From Streptomyces pseudovenezuelae (GTDB lineage: Bacteria; Actinomycetota; Actinomycetes; Streptomycetales; Streptomycetaceae), in the NCBI RefSeq assembly GCF_001513955.1, contig NZ_KQ948144.1:626853-690852 (forward strand): a stretch of DNA of 64,000 bases, given 5' to 3'. Below the pieces are notes generated by a model. The model worked only from the letters and a program-made list of their open reading frames with translations, had not been told where the DNA came from and did no database searches. This document shows positions 19,297-29,768 of this stretch, one piece after another; within the stretch, counting starts at the first letter, position 1, and every line of letters starts with the position of its first letter. The translations under genes and the position numbers were made by a program.

Positions 19297-20603
19297 CTCT
19301 GCGCCCGCAGCAGCTCCCGGTACCACGCGTACGACGCCTTCGGGGTCCTGGCCAGCGTCTCGAAGTCGACGTGCACCAGCCCGAACCTGCGCGCGTACCC
19401 CTCCGCCCACTCGAAGTTGTCCATCAGTGACCACACGAAGTACCCGCGCACGTCCACACCCGCCTCGACCGCCTTGTGCAGGGCGCGGATGTGGCCGTCC
19501 AGGTAGGTGATCCGGTCCTGGTCGTCGACGCCCGTGTAGGAGCAGCCGTTCTCGGTGATGACGACGGGCGGGAGCCGGTCGCCGTAGCGCTCGTGGAAGG
19601 CGGTGAGGAGTTCGGTGAGCCCCTCGGGGACCACCGGCCAGCCGAAGTCCGTCACCGGGACGCCCTCGATCTCCTGCACGGAGAAGGGGAGTTCGGCCGG
19701 GATCGTCAGCCCGCCGAACTCGATGTCCTCGCCCTGCGGCGCCCCGACCCGGGTCGGGGAGTAGTAGTTGACGCCGTAGAAGTCGAGCGGCTCGCTGATG
19801 ACCTTGAGGTCCGCGGCGACGTCGCCCGGCATCAACTCGCCGAGTCCGGACGGGTACTCGCCCAGCAGCAGCGGGTCGGCGAACAGCCGGTTCAGCAGCA
19901 GGTCGTAGAAGTCCGCTGCCTCCAGGTCCGGTTGCTCCCGGGAGGCCGGCCAGGTCGGGCCGTGCGAGTTGGCGATGCCGATGTCCGTGGCCCCGGCCGC
20001 GCGCAGTGCCTGTACGGCCAGGCCGTGGCCCAGGAGCTGGTGGTGGGCGGCGGGCAGGGCGTCGAACATCAGCTGCTTGCCCGGCGCGTGGGCGCCGAGC
20101 GCGTGGCCGAACAGGGTGTGCTCGGCGGGCTCGTTGAGGGTGATCCACTTGTCGACGCGGTCGCCGAGACGGTCGGCCACCAGGGACACGTACTCGGCGA
20201 ACCGGGAGGCGGTGTCCCGCTCCAGCCAGTCCAGCGATTCCGGCAGGTCCCAGTGGAAGAGCGTCGGGACCGGACGGACGCCCGCCGCGACGAGTTCGTC
20301 CACGAGACGGTCGTAGAAGTCGAGGCCGCCCTCGGAGCGCACCCGCGGCCAGGACACCGAGAAGCGGTACGCGTCCACCCCCAGGCCCGCCAGCAGGGCC
20401 ACGTCCTCGCGGTAGCGGTGGTAGTGGTCGCAGGCCACCGCCGCCGTCGAGCCGTCCTTCACCCGTCCCGGTTCGGCCGTGAAGGTGTCCCACACGGATC
20501 GCTCGCGCTCGTCCGCCGCACCCTCGATCTGGTGGGCCGAGGTGGAGACGCCCCACAGGAAGCCGGCCGGGAAACGAGGGATCGCATGCTCTTCAGTCGC
20601 CAT
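19293..20603 (-). CDS. Beta-glucosidase, glycoside hydrolase family 1
   Basis: A 436-residue cytoplasmic GH1 enzyme with no signal peptide. The N-terminal signature is FPAGFLWGVSTSAHQIEGA. The acid/base Glu158 is in TLNEP and the nucleophile Glu351 in ITENG, so the retaining mechanism is intact. C-terminal WSLMDNFEWAEGY completes the aglycone/glycone pocket. The ATG at 20603 gives the common family start; an ATG at 20615 is possible, and neither has a strong Shine-Dalgarno. It is the first gene of an operon with the MFS transporter. No CebR-type palindrome was seen upstream. Confidence 0.94.
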   Translation of the reverse strand: MATEEHAIPRFPAGFLWGVSTSAHQIEGAADERERSVWDTFTAEPGRVKDGSTAAVACDHYHRYREDVALLAGLGVDAYRFSVSWPRVRSEGGLDFYDRLVDELVAAGVRPVPTLFHWDLPESLDWLERDTASRFAEYVSLVADRLGDRVDKWITLNEPAEHTLFGHALGAHAPGKQLMFDALPAAHHQLLGHGLAVQALRAAGATDIGIANSHGPTWPASREQPDLEAADFYDLLLNRLFADPLLLGEYPSGLGELMPGDVAADLKVISEPLDFYGVNYYSPTRVGAPQGEDIEFGGLTIPAELPFSVQEIEGVPVTDFGWPVVPEGLTELLTAFHERYGDRLPPVVITENGCSYTGVDDQDRITYLDGHIRALHKAVEAGVDVRGYFVWSLMDNFEWAEGYARRFGLVHVDFETLARTPKASYAWYRELLRAQR

Positions 20604-20661
20604 GCGCCGGATCATGGGTACCGGCGGGTAGGGAAGTCAACGGCCAGGCGTGAACAACCAG

Positions 20662-20928
20662 TTACGCACCCTCTTTGAGTACTTTCGAGATCAGTCTCCG
20701 CTGCTCCTCCGTGAGCCGGGGATCGGCCGCGTAGACCGTCCTGCCGTCCACGGTGATCTCGTAGTTGAAGCCGTCCGGGACCCCGATCGGCGGGGTGACC
20801 CGGCCGGCGGCGACCGCCTTCTCGGCCAGGGCCTGCCATTCGTGGGCATCGGGCCGCCCGGAGGTGTCGACCTCCTTGTGCCGCTCGATGCCCGCGAACC
20901 CGCCCGTGCGCCGCACCTGAATACGCAT
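20662..20928 (-). CDS. Emfourin-like inhibitor of M4 protease
   Basis: An 88-residue cytoplasmic-looking protein. It starts MRIQVRRTGGFAGI and ends LTEEQRRLISKVLKEGA, matching the small protealysin-inhibitor (emfourin) family. It sits 21 bases downstream of a protealysin-like M4 protease gene on the same strand. This is the arrangement in which emfourin was recognised as a specific inhibitor of its neighbour. No catalytic motif is present. Confidence 0.85.
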   Translation of the reverse strand: MRIQVRRTGGFAGIERHKEVDTSGRPDAHEWQALAEKAVAAGRVTPPIGVPDGFNYEITVDGRTVYAADPRLTEEQRRLISKVLKEGA

Positions 20929-20949
20929 GGGTCCCTGTCTAGTACGGAC

Positions 20950-22017
20950 TCACAGAATCCGCACCCCGACCTGCTCCCAGGCCTTCGACACGGCCTGGAG
21001 CTCGTCGCCCTCCTGGTAGCGGGCCTTCGCCGCCGCGACCGTGAGCTTCGCGAAGTCGGTGAACAGGGCTCGGTCCGAGAGCTCGCCGCCGGTCAGGACG
21101 TCGAACCAGATCTGCCCCGCCTTCTCCCAGGCGTGGCCGCCGAGGGCGGTCGCGACCAGGTAGAACGCGTGGTTGGGGATGCCGGAGTTGATGTGCACGC
21201 CGCCGTTGTCGCGGCCGGTGCGGACGTAGTCGTCCATGGTCCCCGGCTGCGGGTCCTTGCCGAGCACGTCGTCGTCGTACGCGCTGCCCGGCTCCTTCAT
21301 CGAGCGCAGCGCCTTGCCCGTGACGCCGGGGGCGAGCAGGCCCGCGCCGATCAGCCAGTCGGCCTCGGCGGCGGTCTGGCCGAGCGTGTACTGCTTGATG
21401 AGCGAGCCGAACACGTCGGACATCGACTCGTTGAGGGCGCCGGGCTGCCCGTAGTAGGTGAGGTTCGCCGTGTACTGGGTGACACCGTGGGTGAGCTCGT
21501 GGCCGATGACGTCGATCGGGATGGTGAAGTCGAGGAAGATCTCGCCGTCGCCGTCGCCGAACACCATCTGCTCGCCGTTCCAGAAGGCGTTGTTGTAGCC
21601 CTCGTCGAAGTGGACGGTCGCGTCGAGCGGGAGGCCGTCGCCGTCGATCGAGTGGCGGGCGTAGGCCTTCAGGTAGAGGTCGAAGGTGGCGCCGAGACCG
21701 GCGTAGGCGCGGTTGACGGTGGCGTCCTGGCCGGGCTCGGAGCCCTCGGCGCGGACCTTGGTGCCCGGCAGGGCGGTGGTGTGCCCGGCGTCGTAGATCG
21801 TGCGCAGCGGCTGGTCCGACGGTGCCTTCGCCGTCGGCGCGGCCGCCAGGCCGAACTCGGTCGTCACGCGGCGACGGCCGCGCAGCTCGCTGTCGCGCAT
21901 CAGGGTGCGCCGGGCGGGACCGGAGAGTGCGGGGTCGTCGTTGCGGGCCAGCTTGTCGAGGACGTGTGGCGGAACGACGGTGCAGAAGACGGGCTCGAAG
22001 CCCCCGTGAGTCGTCAT
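20950..22017 (-). CDS. Protealysin-like M4 metalloprotease
   Basis: A 355-residue thermolysin-family protease. HELTH at residues 173-177 and E197 (NESMSD) supply the zinc ligands and catalytic Glu; GGVHINSGIPNHAFY carries the substrate-stabilising His. There is no signal peptide and only a short propeptide with the PPH motif (VVPPHVLDKLA, residues 14-24), which distinguishes protealysin-like proteins from secreted thermolysins. The ATG at 22017 is preferred over a GTG three codons upstream. It is co-transcribed with the emfourin gene. Cellular location and targets are unknown. Confidence 0.92.
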   Translation of the reverse strand: MTTHGGFEPVFCTVVPPHVLDKLARNDDPALSGPARRTLMRDSELRGRRRVTTEFGLAAAPTAKAPSDQPLRTIYDAGHTTALPGTKVRAEGSEPGQDATVNRAYAGLGATFDLYLKAYARHSIDGDGLPLDATVHFDEGYNNAFWNGEQMVFGDGDGEIFLDFTIPIDVIGHELTHGVTQYTANLTYYGQPGALNESMSDVFGSLIKQYTLGQTAAEADWLIGAGLLAPGVTGKALRSMKEPGSAYDDDVLGKDPQPGTMDDYVRTGRDNGGVHINSGIPNHAFYLVATALGGHAWEKAGQIWFDVLTGGELSDRALFTDFAKLTVAAAKARYQEGDELQAVSKAWEQVGVRIL

Positions 22018-22085
22018 GCCCGGCACCCTTGCACTGAGTCATGACCGTGTCACTAGCCGCAACCATGATTGGTGAAATATGCGGA

Positions 22086-22106
22086 CACGGAGGCGCACGC
22101 TCCGTG
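22086..22106. promoter_or_regulatory. Inverted repeat between protease gene and leuA leader
   Basis: CACGGAG (22086-22092) and CTCCGTG (22100-22106) are perfect inverted arms separated by 7 bases. They lie in the divergent gap, about 70 bases before the protease ATG and 100 bases before the leader peptide. The binding protein is unknown. Confidence 0.45.
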
Positions 22107-22208
22107 ACGAAGTGGTATGGCGCACTTTTTGTCCCCTTCGCTCCCCTGGTCCCGCATACTGATACGGCGCCCCGCACGGAGAGCGGCTCCGCTAGCATTC
22201 TGCGCATC

Positions 22209-24058
<1,850 letters not shown>

Positions 24059-24078
24059 TCCCTCTGACCGGCGGTTTC

Positions 24079-24114
24079 GGGGCCTTGATCGCTGTATACG
24101 GCGATCAAGGCCCC
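24079..24114 (+). terminator. Terminator of leuA
   Basis: A perfect 14-bp stem, GGGGCCTTGATCGC with GCGATCAAGGCCCC, closes an 8-base loop. It lies 20 bases after the leuA stop and is followed by a T-containing tract (GTCGTTTATC). Confidence 0.92.
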
Positions 24115-24244
24115 GTCGTTTATCGGCCATCCGCGCGTGGAGGTCACGAGCAGGTCTCGTCAGGGGTGCTGACTCCGCCTCGCTGATGTGGCTAACATCA
24201 CGCAAGCGCGGCGATGTTGCCGCGGGGTTACGCGGAGGTGTGAC

Positions 24245-24940
24245 GTGCTGCCAGGACGGGGACGAAACGGCCGTGCTGCCAGGCCTGCGCGCCTCCTGGG
24301 CACCCGTACCGCGTGGACGACCGTCGGCGACGGCGAGTTCTTCTGCCCCGGATGCGGGGGCGACCGCAACTTCCAGCGGCTGACCGGCCGTCGCCGCTTC
24401 ACCCTGCTCGGCGTCCCGGTCCTGCCGCGGGGCGACACGGGCCCGGTGGTGGAATGCGCGGCCTGCCGGCGCCACTTCGGCACGGACGTCCTCGACCACC
24501 CCACCACGACCCGCTTCTCCGCGATGCTCCGCGACGCCGTCCACACGGTCGCGCTGGCGGTCCTGGCGGCGGGCGGCACCTGCTCGCGCACCTCCCTGGA
24601 GACCGCGGCCGCCACGGTCCGCGCGGCGGGCTTCGACGACTGCACGGAGGACCAGCTGGAAACCCTGGTCGAGGCCCTCGCCGAGGACACCGGCCGGGTC
24701 TACGACCGCCCCTGCGGAGCCGGCCTCGCCATAGAGCTCCACGAGGCGCTCGACCCGCTCGCCCCCCACCTCGCCCCGGCGGGCCGCGAGGCGATCCTCC
24801 TCCAGGCGGCCCGCATCGCCCTCGCGGACGGCCCGTACACCCCGGCCGAACGGGACGCCCTGACGACGGTCGGCACGGCCCTGACGATCTGCGCGGACGA
24901 CGTGACCAGGCTGCTCGCGGCGGCCCGGACGCCGTCCTGA
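24245..24940 (+). CDS. Zinc-ribbon TerB-family protein
   Basis: A 231-residue protein. An N-terminal zinc ribbon has CPGCGG and CAACRRHFG, giving four cysteines. The remaining helical part (DAVHTVALAVLAAGG, ILLQAARIALADGPYTPAERDAL) matches the TerB tellurite-resistance-associated fold. The GTG at 24245 is selected because GGAGG lies 6 bases upstream. It appears monocistronic. TerB-like proteins are linked to metal or envelope stress, but no ter operon partners are present, so resistance is not implied. Confidence 0.82.
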   Translation: MLPGRGRNGRAARPARLLGTRTAWTTVGDGEFFCPGCGGDRNFQRLTGRRRFTLLGVPVLPRGDTGPVVECAACRRHFGTDVLDHPTTTRFSAMLRDAVHTVALAVLAAGGTCSRTSLETAAATVRAAGFDDCTEDQLETLVEALAEDTGRVYDRPCGAGLAIELHEALDPLAPHLAPAGREAILLQAARIALADGPYTPAERDALTTVGTALTICADDVTRLLAAARTPS

Positions 24941-25077
24941 TACTCCCCGGGGAGTAGTCCGCGCCCCGGGCCACCCCACGCAGTACCCCCCGACTCGCCC
25001 TCCCGCCCGACGAACGAAGGCCCTCCCGCCGGGAGTCTGGAAGCGACCCGGACGCCGGACCGGAAGGAGGTCACTCG

Positions 25078-25293
25078 ATGAGGGCCGCAAAGGCGAGCGC
25101 ACGGCGACGACGGGCCGTGCCCTGGCTGGTGCTGGGGTTGTGGACCGTCGTGACGGACACCGACAGCCGCGACCGGATGATCGTGGGCTTCGTGACCGCG
25201 GTCGGCGTGCTGCTCGACACCTTCCTCGTGCGGGCGCTGTCCAGGGCGCCCGAGCCGCCGGTGGGGGCCGAGCGCCGCCCGGAACCCGTGTGA
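25078..25293 (+). pseudogene. Probable MMPL-transporter remnant (internal deletion)
   Basis: A 71-residue ORF with a very good ribosome site (AAGGAGG, 8 bases before the ATG). Its N-terminal part (RRRRAVPWLVLGLWTVV) looks like the start of an MMPL/RND-type lipid exporter. Its second half (FVTAVGVLLDTFLVRALSRAP) looks like the end of such a protein, where (G)ILLDTFLVR is a recurring motif. An in-frame internal deletion of about 600 codons would explain this. It could still be expressed as a small two-helix membrane protein. Confidence 0.5.
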
Positions 25294-25355
25294 CGAGGCC
25301 GTTCCCGGGCGCCCTTCCCTCCCCGAAGAGCGCCTTCGTCCCCGAGGATGACACC

Positions 25356-26573
25356 GTGCAGGAGACCAGGAGACCCAGGCTCGGCGAGCGGATCATGGCG
25401 GCGGTCAACCGCGACCCGCGGACCGCCCCGCACGGCACCCGCAACGACGCGCTGCTCGCCGTCGCGCTGGCGGTGGCCGCCGTGTGCCTCGGCCTGGGCA
25501 TCGACGACGGCCGCCGCCCGGACGCCCTCGGCTGGACGCTGCTGCTCGCCACCCACGTGCCGCTCGTGTGGCGCCGCCGCAGTCCGGTGCTCGTGCTGGC
25601 CGCGGTGGTGGCGCTGATCGCGCCGTACCACGCCCTCGACAACAACCACGCCGCCGCCACCCCGGTCGCCTACGTCGCCCTCTACACGGTCGCCGTCACC
25701 GGCCGCCCCCTGCGGACGGTCCTGACGGGCGCCGTCGTGCTGAGTGTCTCGCTGACCGTGATGCTCACCGTCAACGCCCACCGGGCCCTCGAACTGCTGC
25801 AGACCTCCGGCTGGATCATCGCGGTCCTCTTCTTCGGCATCGACGTCCGCTACTACCGGCAGTACGTCTCCTCCATCGTCGAGCGCGCCGTCCGCGCCGA
25901 ACGCACCCGCGAGGAGGAGGCCCGCCGCCGGGTCACCGAGGAACGCCTGCGGATCGCCCGCGACCTGCACGACCTGCTCGCCCACAGCATCACCCTCATC
26001 GGTGTGCAGACCTCCGTCGCCGCGCACGTCCTGGCCGCCGACCCCGAGCGGCTGGACCGGGAGGCGGTCGCCAAGGCCCTCGACGACATCGCCGGGACCT
26101 GCCGCACCGCACGCGGTGAACTCCGTACGACGCTGGAGGTGCTGCGCGAACACGGCCCCCAGGACACCCGCGGCCCGCTGCCCGGTCTCGACGGCCTGCC
26201 CGACCTGGTCGCGGCGGCGCGGCTCGCGGGCGCCCGCGTCGAACAGGACCTGCGCATCGGCACCGACCCGCCGCCCGCCGTCGGCGCCGCCGCCTACCGG
26301 ATCGTCCAGGAGGCGCTCACCAACGCGGTCCGGCACGCGGGACCCGAACCGGCCGTACGCCTCAGGCTGTACGACGAACCGGGCGCCCTGCGGGTGGCGG
26401 TGACCGACGACGGCATCGGGCCCGTCCCGGGCGGCAGCCCCGGCTTCGGGCTGGTCGGCATGCGCGAGCGGGCCCGCAGCGTGGGTGGCACACTCGACGC
26501 CGGACCACGCCCTGACGGCGGTTTCGAGGTGACGGCGGCGCTGCCGCTCACCGTGGGGGAGGGAAACGCATGA
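25356..26573 (+). CDS. Two-component sensor histidine kinase (HisKA_3)
   Basis: A 405-residue membrane kinase with about four to five hydrophobic segments before residue 165. The phospho-acceptor is His205 in RDLHDLLAH. The HATPase domain has N-box EALTNAVRH and DDGIG/GFGLVGMRERA G-boxes. The GTG at 25356 follows GAGGA by 7 bases. It overlaps its response regulator by ATGA. No extracellular sensor domain is evident, so the signal may be sensed in the membrane. The neighbouring MMPL remnant suggests the pair once controlled an exporter; its present target is unknown. Confidence 0.92.
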   Translation: MQETRRPRLGERIMAAVNRDPRTAPHGTRNDALLAVALAVAAVCLGLGIDDGRRPDALGWTLLLATHVPLVWRRRSPVLVLAAVVALIAPYHALDNNHAAATPVAYVALYTVAVTGRPLRTVLTGAVVLSVSLTVMLTVNAHRALELLQTSGWIIAVLFFGIDVRYYRQYVSSIVERAVRAERTREEEARRRVTEERLRIARDLHDLLAHSITLIGVQTSVAAHVLAADPERLDREAVAKALDDIAGTCRTARGELRTTLEVLREHGPQDTRGPLPGLDGLPDLVAAARLAGARVEQDLRIGTDPPPAVGAAAYRIVQEALTNAVRHAGPEPAVRLRLYDEPGALRVAVTDDGIGPVPGGSPGFGLVGMRERARSVGGTLDAGPRPDGGFEVTAALPLTVGEGNA

Positions 26574-27235
26574 CCATCCGCGTACTGCTTGCCGACGACC
26601 AGACCCTGGTGCGGGCCGCGTTCGCCATGCTCGTCGAGTCGGCGCGGGACATGGAGGTCGTGGGAGAGGCCGCCAGCGGGCGGGAGGCCGTGGGGGCGGC
26701 CCGTGAGGTGCGGCCCGACCTGGTGGTCATGGACATCCGCATGCCCGACCTCGACGGCATCGAGGCGACCCGGCTCATCGCGGCCGACGAGGAACTCGCC
26801 GGGGTGCGGGTGCTGGTCCTGACCACCTACGACACCGACGAGAACATCGTCGAGGCGCTGCGCGCGGGGGCCTCCGGCTTCCTGGTGAAGGACACCCGGC
26901 CGGCCGAACTCCTCGACGCCATCCGCACGGTGGCGGCCGGCGAGGCGCTGCTGTCCCCGGGACCGACGGCCCGGCTGATCGAGCGGTTCCTGCGCAGCCC
27001 CTCGGTACCGGTGGCGGGCGGCGGGCCCGAATGCCTCTCCGACCGCGAGCGCGAGGTGCTGGCCCTGGTCGCGCGGGGCCTGAACAACACCGAGATCGCC
27101 GAGGCGCTGGGCCTGAGCCCGCTCACCGCGAAGACCCACGTCAGCCGGATCATGGGGAAGCTGGGGGTCCGGGACCGGGCCCAACTGGTCATCGTGGCCT
27201 ACGAGTCGGGGACCGTGACGCCGGGGACGCCGTAG
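26570..27235 (+). CDS. NarL/FixJ-type response regulator
   Basis: A 221-residue response regulator. The receiver has acidic D9/D10, phospho-acceptor Asp55 (VVMDIRMPD) and the switch lysine in FLVKD. The C-terminal LuxR-type HTH (LSDREREVLALVARGLNN, LSPLTAKTHVSRIM) is intact. It is co-translated with the histidine kinase. It ends three bases before the convergent DHDPS-family gene. Confidence 0.95.
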   Translation: MTIRVLLADDQTLVRAAFAMLVESARDMEVVGEAASGREAVGAAREVRPDLVVMDIRMPDLDGIEATRLIAADEELAGVRVLVLTTYDTDENIVEALRAGASGFLVKDTRPAELLDAIRTVAAGEALLSPGPTARLIERFLRSPSVPVAGGGPECLSDREREVLALVARGLNNTEIAEALGLSPLTAKTHVSRIMGKLGVRDRAQLVIVAYESGTVTPGTP

Positions 27236-27238
27236 GGC

Positions 27239-28174
27239 TCAGAGCAGCCCGGCCGCGGCCAGGAACGCGGCCACCCGCTCCACCTCCGCCGCCGACAGCG
27301 GCACCTGCGGCTCCGCCGTCACCGGGCAGTCGATCACTCCCCGCAGATGCAGCGCCGCCTTGAAGGCGCCCAGCGCCGACGAGGACGCGCCCATGCGGGC
27401 CGGGTCGCCCACGCTCACCATGCCGAACAGGGCGCACAGCCGCTCCTGTTCGGCCCGGGCCGCGTCTAGGTCGCCCGCGCGGCACAGGCGGTCGAGACGG
27501 ACGTATCCCTCGGGGTCGACGTTGGCGAGACCGGGCACCGCCCCGTCCGCGCCGACCGCGAGGGCCGCGTCGATGATGAGTTCGGAGCCGGTCAGCACGC
27601 TGAAGCCGGTGATGCCGGGGTGGGCGCGGACGCCGGAGACGACCGTGCGGAAGCCGGCGAGGTCGCCGCTGGAGTCCTTGAGGCCGGCCAGCACGCCCTC
27701 GGCGGCCAGGTCCAGCACCACGTCCGCGGGGAGCTTGGTGTGGACACCGCTGGGCAGGTCGTACGCGATGACCGGGACCGGGCTGCCGGCCGAGACCAGC
27801 CGGTAGTGGCGGGCGATCTCCCGCGGATGGGTGCTCGTGTAGAAGGGCGCGGTGACGACGACCGCGTCGGCGCCCGCCGCCGTGACGGCCCGCACATGGT
27901 CCAGGACCCGGGCCGTCGTCATGTCGATCACCCCGGCCAGCACCGGGAGCCGGCCCTCCACACGGCCGGTGACCGTCTCCACCACCAGCCTGCGCTGGGC
28001 GTCGGTCAGGAAGGCCGCCTCGGACGTCGTACCGAGGACGAACAGGCCGTGCACCCCGCCCGCGACGAGATGGTCGACGAGCCTGAGCAGCGAGGGGACG
28101 TCCACCTCGCGGTCCGGTGTCAGGGGCGTGCAGACGGGCGGGACGACTCCGGTCAGCGGGGCGGGAAGGGTCAT
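27239..28174 (-). CDS. Dihydrodipicolinate synthase-family aldolase
   Basis: A 311-residue class I aldolase-fold enzyme. The GTTSE motif is at residues 48-52, Tyr138 in IAYDLPSG and the Schiff-base Lys166 in GLKDSSGD, so the active site is complete. True DapA is normally linked to other lysine genes, which are absent here, and the loop ITYNVP is replaced by IAYDLP. It may act on another 2-oxo acid (for example a KDG- or N-acetylneuraminate-type aldolase). The ATG follows GAGGAGC. Monocistronic. Confidence 0.85.
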   Translation of the reverse strand: MTLPAPLTGVVPPVCTPLTPDREVDVPSLLRLVDHLVAGGVHGLFVLGTTSEAAFLTDAQRRLVVETVTGRVEGRLPVLAGVIDMTTARVLDHVRAVTAAGADAVVVTAPFYTSTHPREIARHYRLVSAGSPVPVIAYDLPSGVHTKLPADVVLDLAAEGVLAGLKDSSGDLAGFRTVVSGVRAHPGITGFSVLTGSELIIDAALAVGADGAVPGLANVDPEGYVRLDRLCRAGDLDAARAEQERLCALFGMVSVGDPARMGASSSALGAFKAALHLRGVIDCPVTAEPQVPLSAAEVERVAAFLAAAGLL

Positions 28175-28222
28175 CGGGGCTCCTCGGGATCGGCCGTCCC
28201 ATGATCCTCCCCCACAGGGCGA

Positions 28223-28251
28223 GGGGGCGCCGACCCCTGTACGGCGCCCCC
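28223..28251 (-). terminator. Terminator of the sigma factor/membrane protein operon
   Basis: A 10-bp stem, GGGGGCGCCG with CGGCGCCCCC, closes a 9-base loop. It begins 19 bases beyond the stop of the membrane protein gene (stop at 28270 on the minus strand). Confidence 0.75.
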
Positions 28252-28269
28252 CTGTCCCGAACTGTCCTG

Positions 28270-29184
28270 CTACTGCACCTGCTGGTACGACGTGTCCTCG
28301 TCGGAGTCGTAGATCAGCTTGCCGCCCTTGTCGTAGCCCTTGATGTGCGGGTTCCTGGTGACCTGCTGGGTCAGGGTGCCGGAGGCGACGAACCAGCCGT
28401 GGTCGAGGACCGCCTCGCTGCTGACGCCGCCGTAGGAGACGGTCACCTCGGCCACGCCCGGTTCGACCGTGCCGATGAAGCCCCAGCCGAACGGCAGCTT
28501 CCAGTTGCCCTTGTCCATGAAGGACTGCTGGTAGAGCTTTCCGCCGTTGATGTCGGCCAGCACGGGCGGGGAGTCCGGCTGCCGGTCGCCGCCGACGCTG
28601 GTGTTGAGCCCCGAGGCCTCGCCGTCCTTGATGTTGCAGATCAGCCGGGTCTGCTGCGGCTTCTCCTTCACGGCGACCACGAACATGCCGTCACCGGGCG
28701 AGTTGGAGTCACCGGTGCTGTTCAGCGCCAGGATGATCCGGTACTCCTCGGGCTTGCCCAGGTCCGTGGAGGCGATGCCGCCGTGGCCCACGCGGTCCCG
28801 GTCATAGGCGAGGCACTTGTCGAGCCCCACCGCTGCCTGCTCCAGCGTGATCCCGTCCCGGAGCTGTCCCGCCGTGGCCGGCCCCGCGGGCCCGCCGGGT
28901 GCGGGGGAGGGGGTCGGCGTCGGCGGGGCGCTCGCCGAGGCCGTGGGCGTCGTCGCCGTGTCGGCCGTCCCCGTGCCCCCGCCGCCCACCGCGAACGCCC
29001 CCACCGGCACCGCGGCCAGCGTCACCAGGACCGCCCCGGCCACCGCCACCCGCCGGCGCCGCTCGACCACGCCCTGGCGGCGGATGCTCGGATACGGCAC
29101 CGGCGAGGGCCGGATCGTGTACGCGTCCTCGGCGAGCAGCTCCCGCAGTTGCTCCTCGAAGCCCCGCTCCTCTTCCTCACTCAT
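28270..29184 (-). CDS. Single-pass membrane protein partner of SigE-family sigma factor
   Basis: A 304-residue protein. The acidic N terminus (MSEEEERGFEEQLRELL, about 46 residues) is cytosolic. A single helix (VAVAGAVLVTLAAVPVGAFAV) and a Thr/Ser/Pro-rich linker (TPTPSPAPGG) lead to an extracellular domain of about 190 residues with two cysteines (DKCLAY, LICNIK). It overlaps the sigma factor gene by 4 bases, so it is its co-translated partner. By position it could act as an anti-sigma or surface sensor, but no known anti-sigma motif is visible. Confidence 0.75.
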   Translation of the reverse strand: MSEEEERGFEEQLRELLAEDAYTIRPSPVPYPSIRRQGVVERRRRVAVAGAVLVTLAAVPVGAFAVGGGGTGTADTATTPTASASAPPTPTPSPAPGGPAGPATAGQLRDGITLEQAAVGLDKCLAYDRDRVGHGGIASTDLGKPEEYRIILALNSTGDSNSPGDGMFVVAVKEKPQQTRLICNIKDGEASGLNTSVGGDRQPDSPPVLADINGGKLYQQSFMDKGNWKLPFGWGFIGTVEPGVAEVTVSYGGVSSEAVLDHGWFVASGTLTQQVTRNPHIKGYDKGGKLIYDSDEDTSYQQVQ

Positions 29185-29708
29185 CTCGTGCCTCCCTGCG
29201 GGGCGCGGTCCATGACCTGCGCGAGCCCCGGATACGTACGCAACTTCGCCAGCCCCTTGGACGCCTGGCTCTTGACCGTGCCCTGAGAGCAGCCGAGCAC
29301 CTCGGCGGCCTCCGCCTCCGAGAGGTCCTCCCAGTAGCGCATGACGACCACGGCCCGCTGCCTGGGCGGCAGTTGGGCCAGGGCGGCCATCAGCACCCCG
29401 CGTTCGTCGACCCGGGCCACGGCCTCGTCGCGGCCCGCCCGCTCCGGTGGCGCGTCGGTCAGCGACTCCTTCACGCGCCGCTTGCGGAAGCGGTCACTGT
29501 TGCAGGTGACCAGCATCCGCCGGACGTACGCCTCCGGGTTGTCGCTGCCCGAGACGCGCCGCCAGGAGCGGTACGCCTTCGCCAGCGCCGTCTGCGTCAG
29601 GTCCTCGGCGTGATGGGCGTCGCCGGTGAGCAGATAGGCGGTCCGCACGAGGTGCGACCACCTGGCTCTGACGAATTCCTGGAACCGGTCCTCTTGTTCG
29701 GCCTGCAT
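29181..29708 (-). CDS. SigE-family RNA polymerase sigma factor
   Basis: A 175-residue ECF-type sigma factor. Region 2 has TAYLLTGDAHHAEDLTQTALAKAY-type wording (ATG at 29708; AYLLTGDAHHAEDLTQ near residues 24-39). Region 4 has LPPRQRAVVVMRYWEDLSEA and LGCSQGTVKSQASKGLAKL. The ATG is preceded by GGAGG. It is the first gene of an operon with the membrane protein at 28270. It is divergent from the phosphatase-like gene. Confidence 0.93.
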   Translation of the reverse strand: MQAEQEDRFQEFVRARWSHLVRTAYLLTGDAHHAEDLTQTALAKAYRSWRRVSGSDNPEAYVRRMLVTCNSDRFRKRRVKESLTDAPPERAGRDEAVARVDERGVLMAALAQLPPRQRAVVVMRYWEDLSEAEAAEVLGCSQGTVKSQASKGLAKLRTYPGLAQVMDRAPQGGTR

Positions 29709-29768
29709 CTGGCACCCTCCCTCGCCCACCAGACCACGAGGCGGGCCGATTCGGTTGCCCGGTCGTCG

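Noticed and set aside
24245..24940. Tellurite-resistance locus
   Set aside because: Only a TerB-like domain is present; terC/D/Z-type partners are absent, so the phenotype cannot be inferred.
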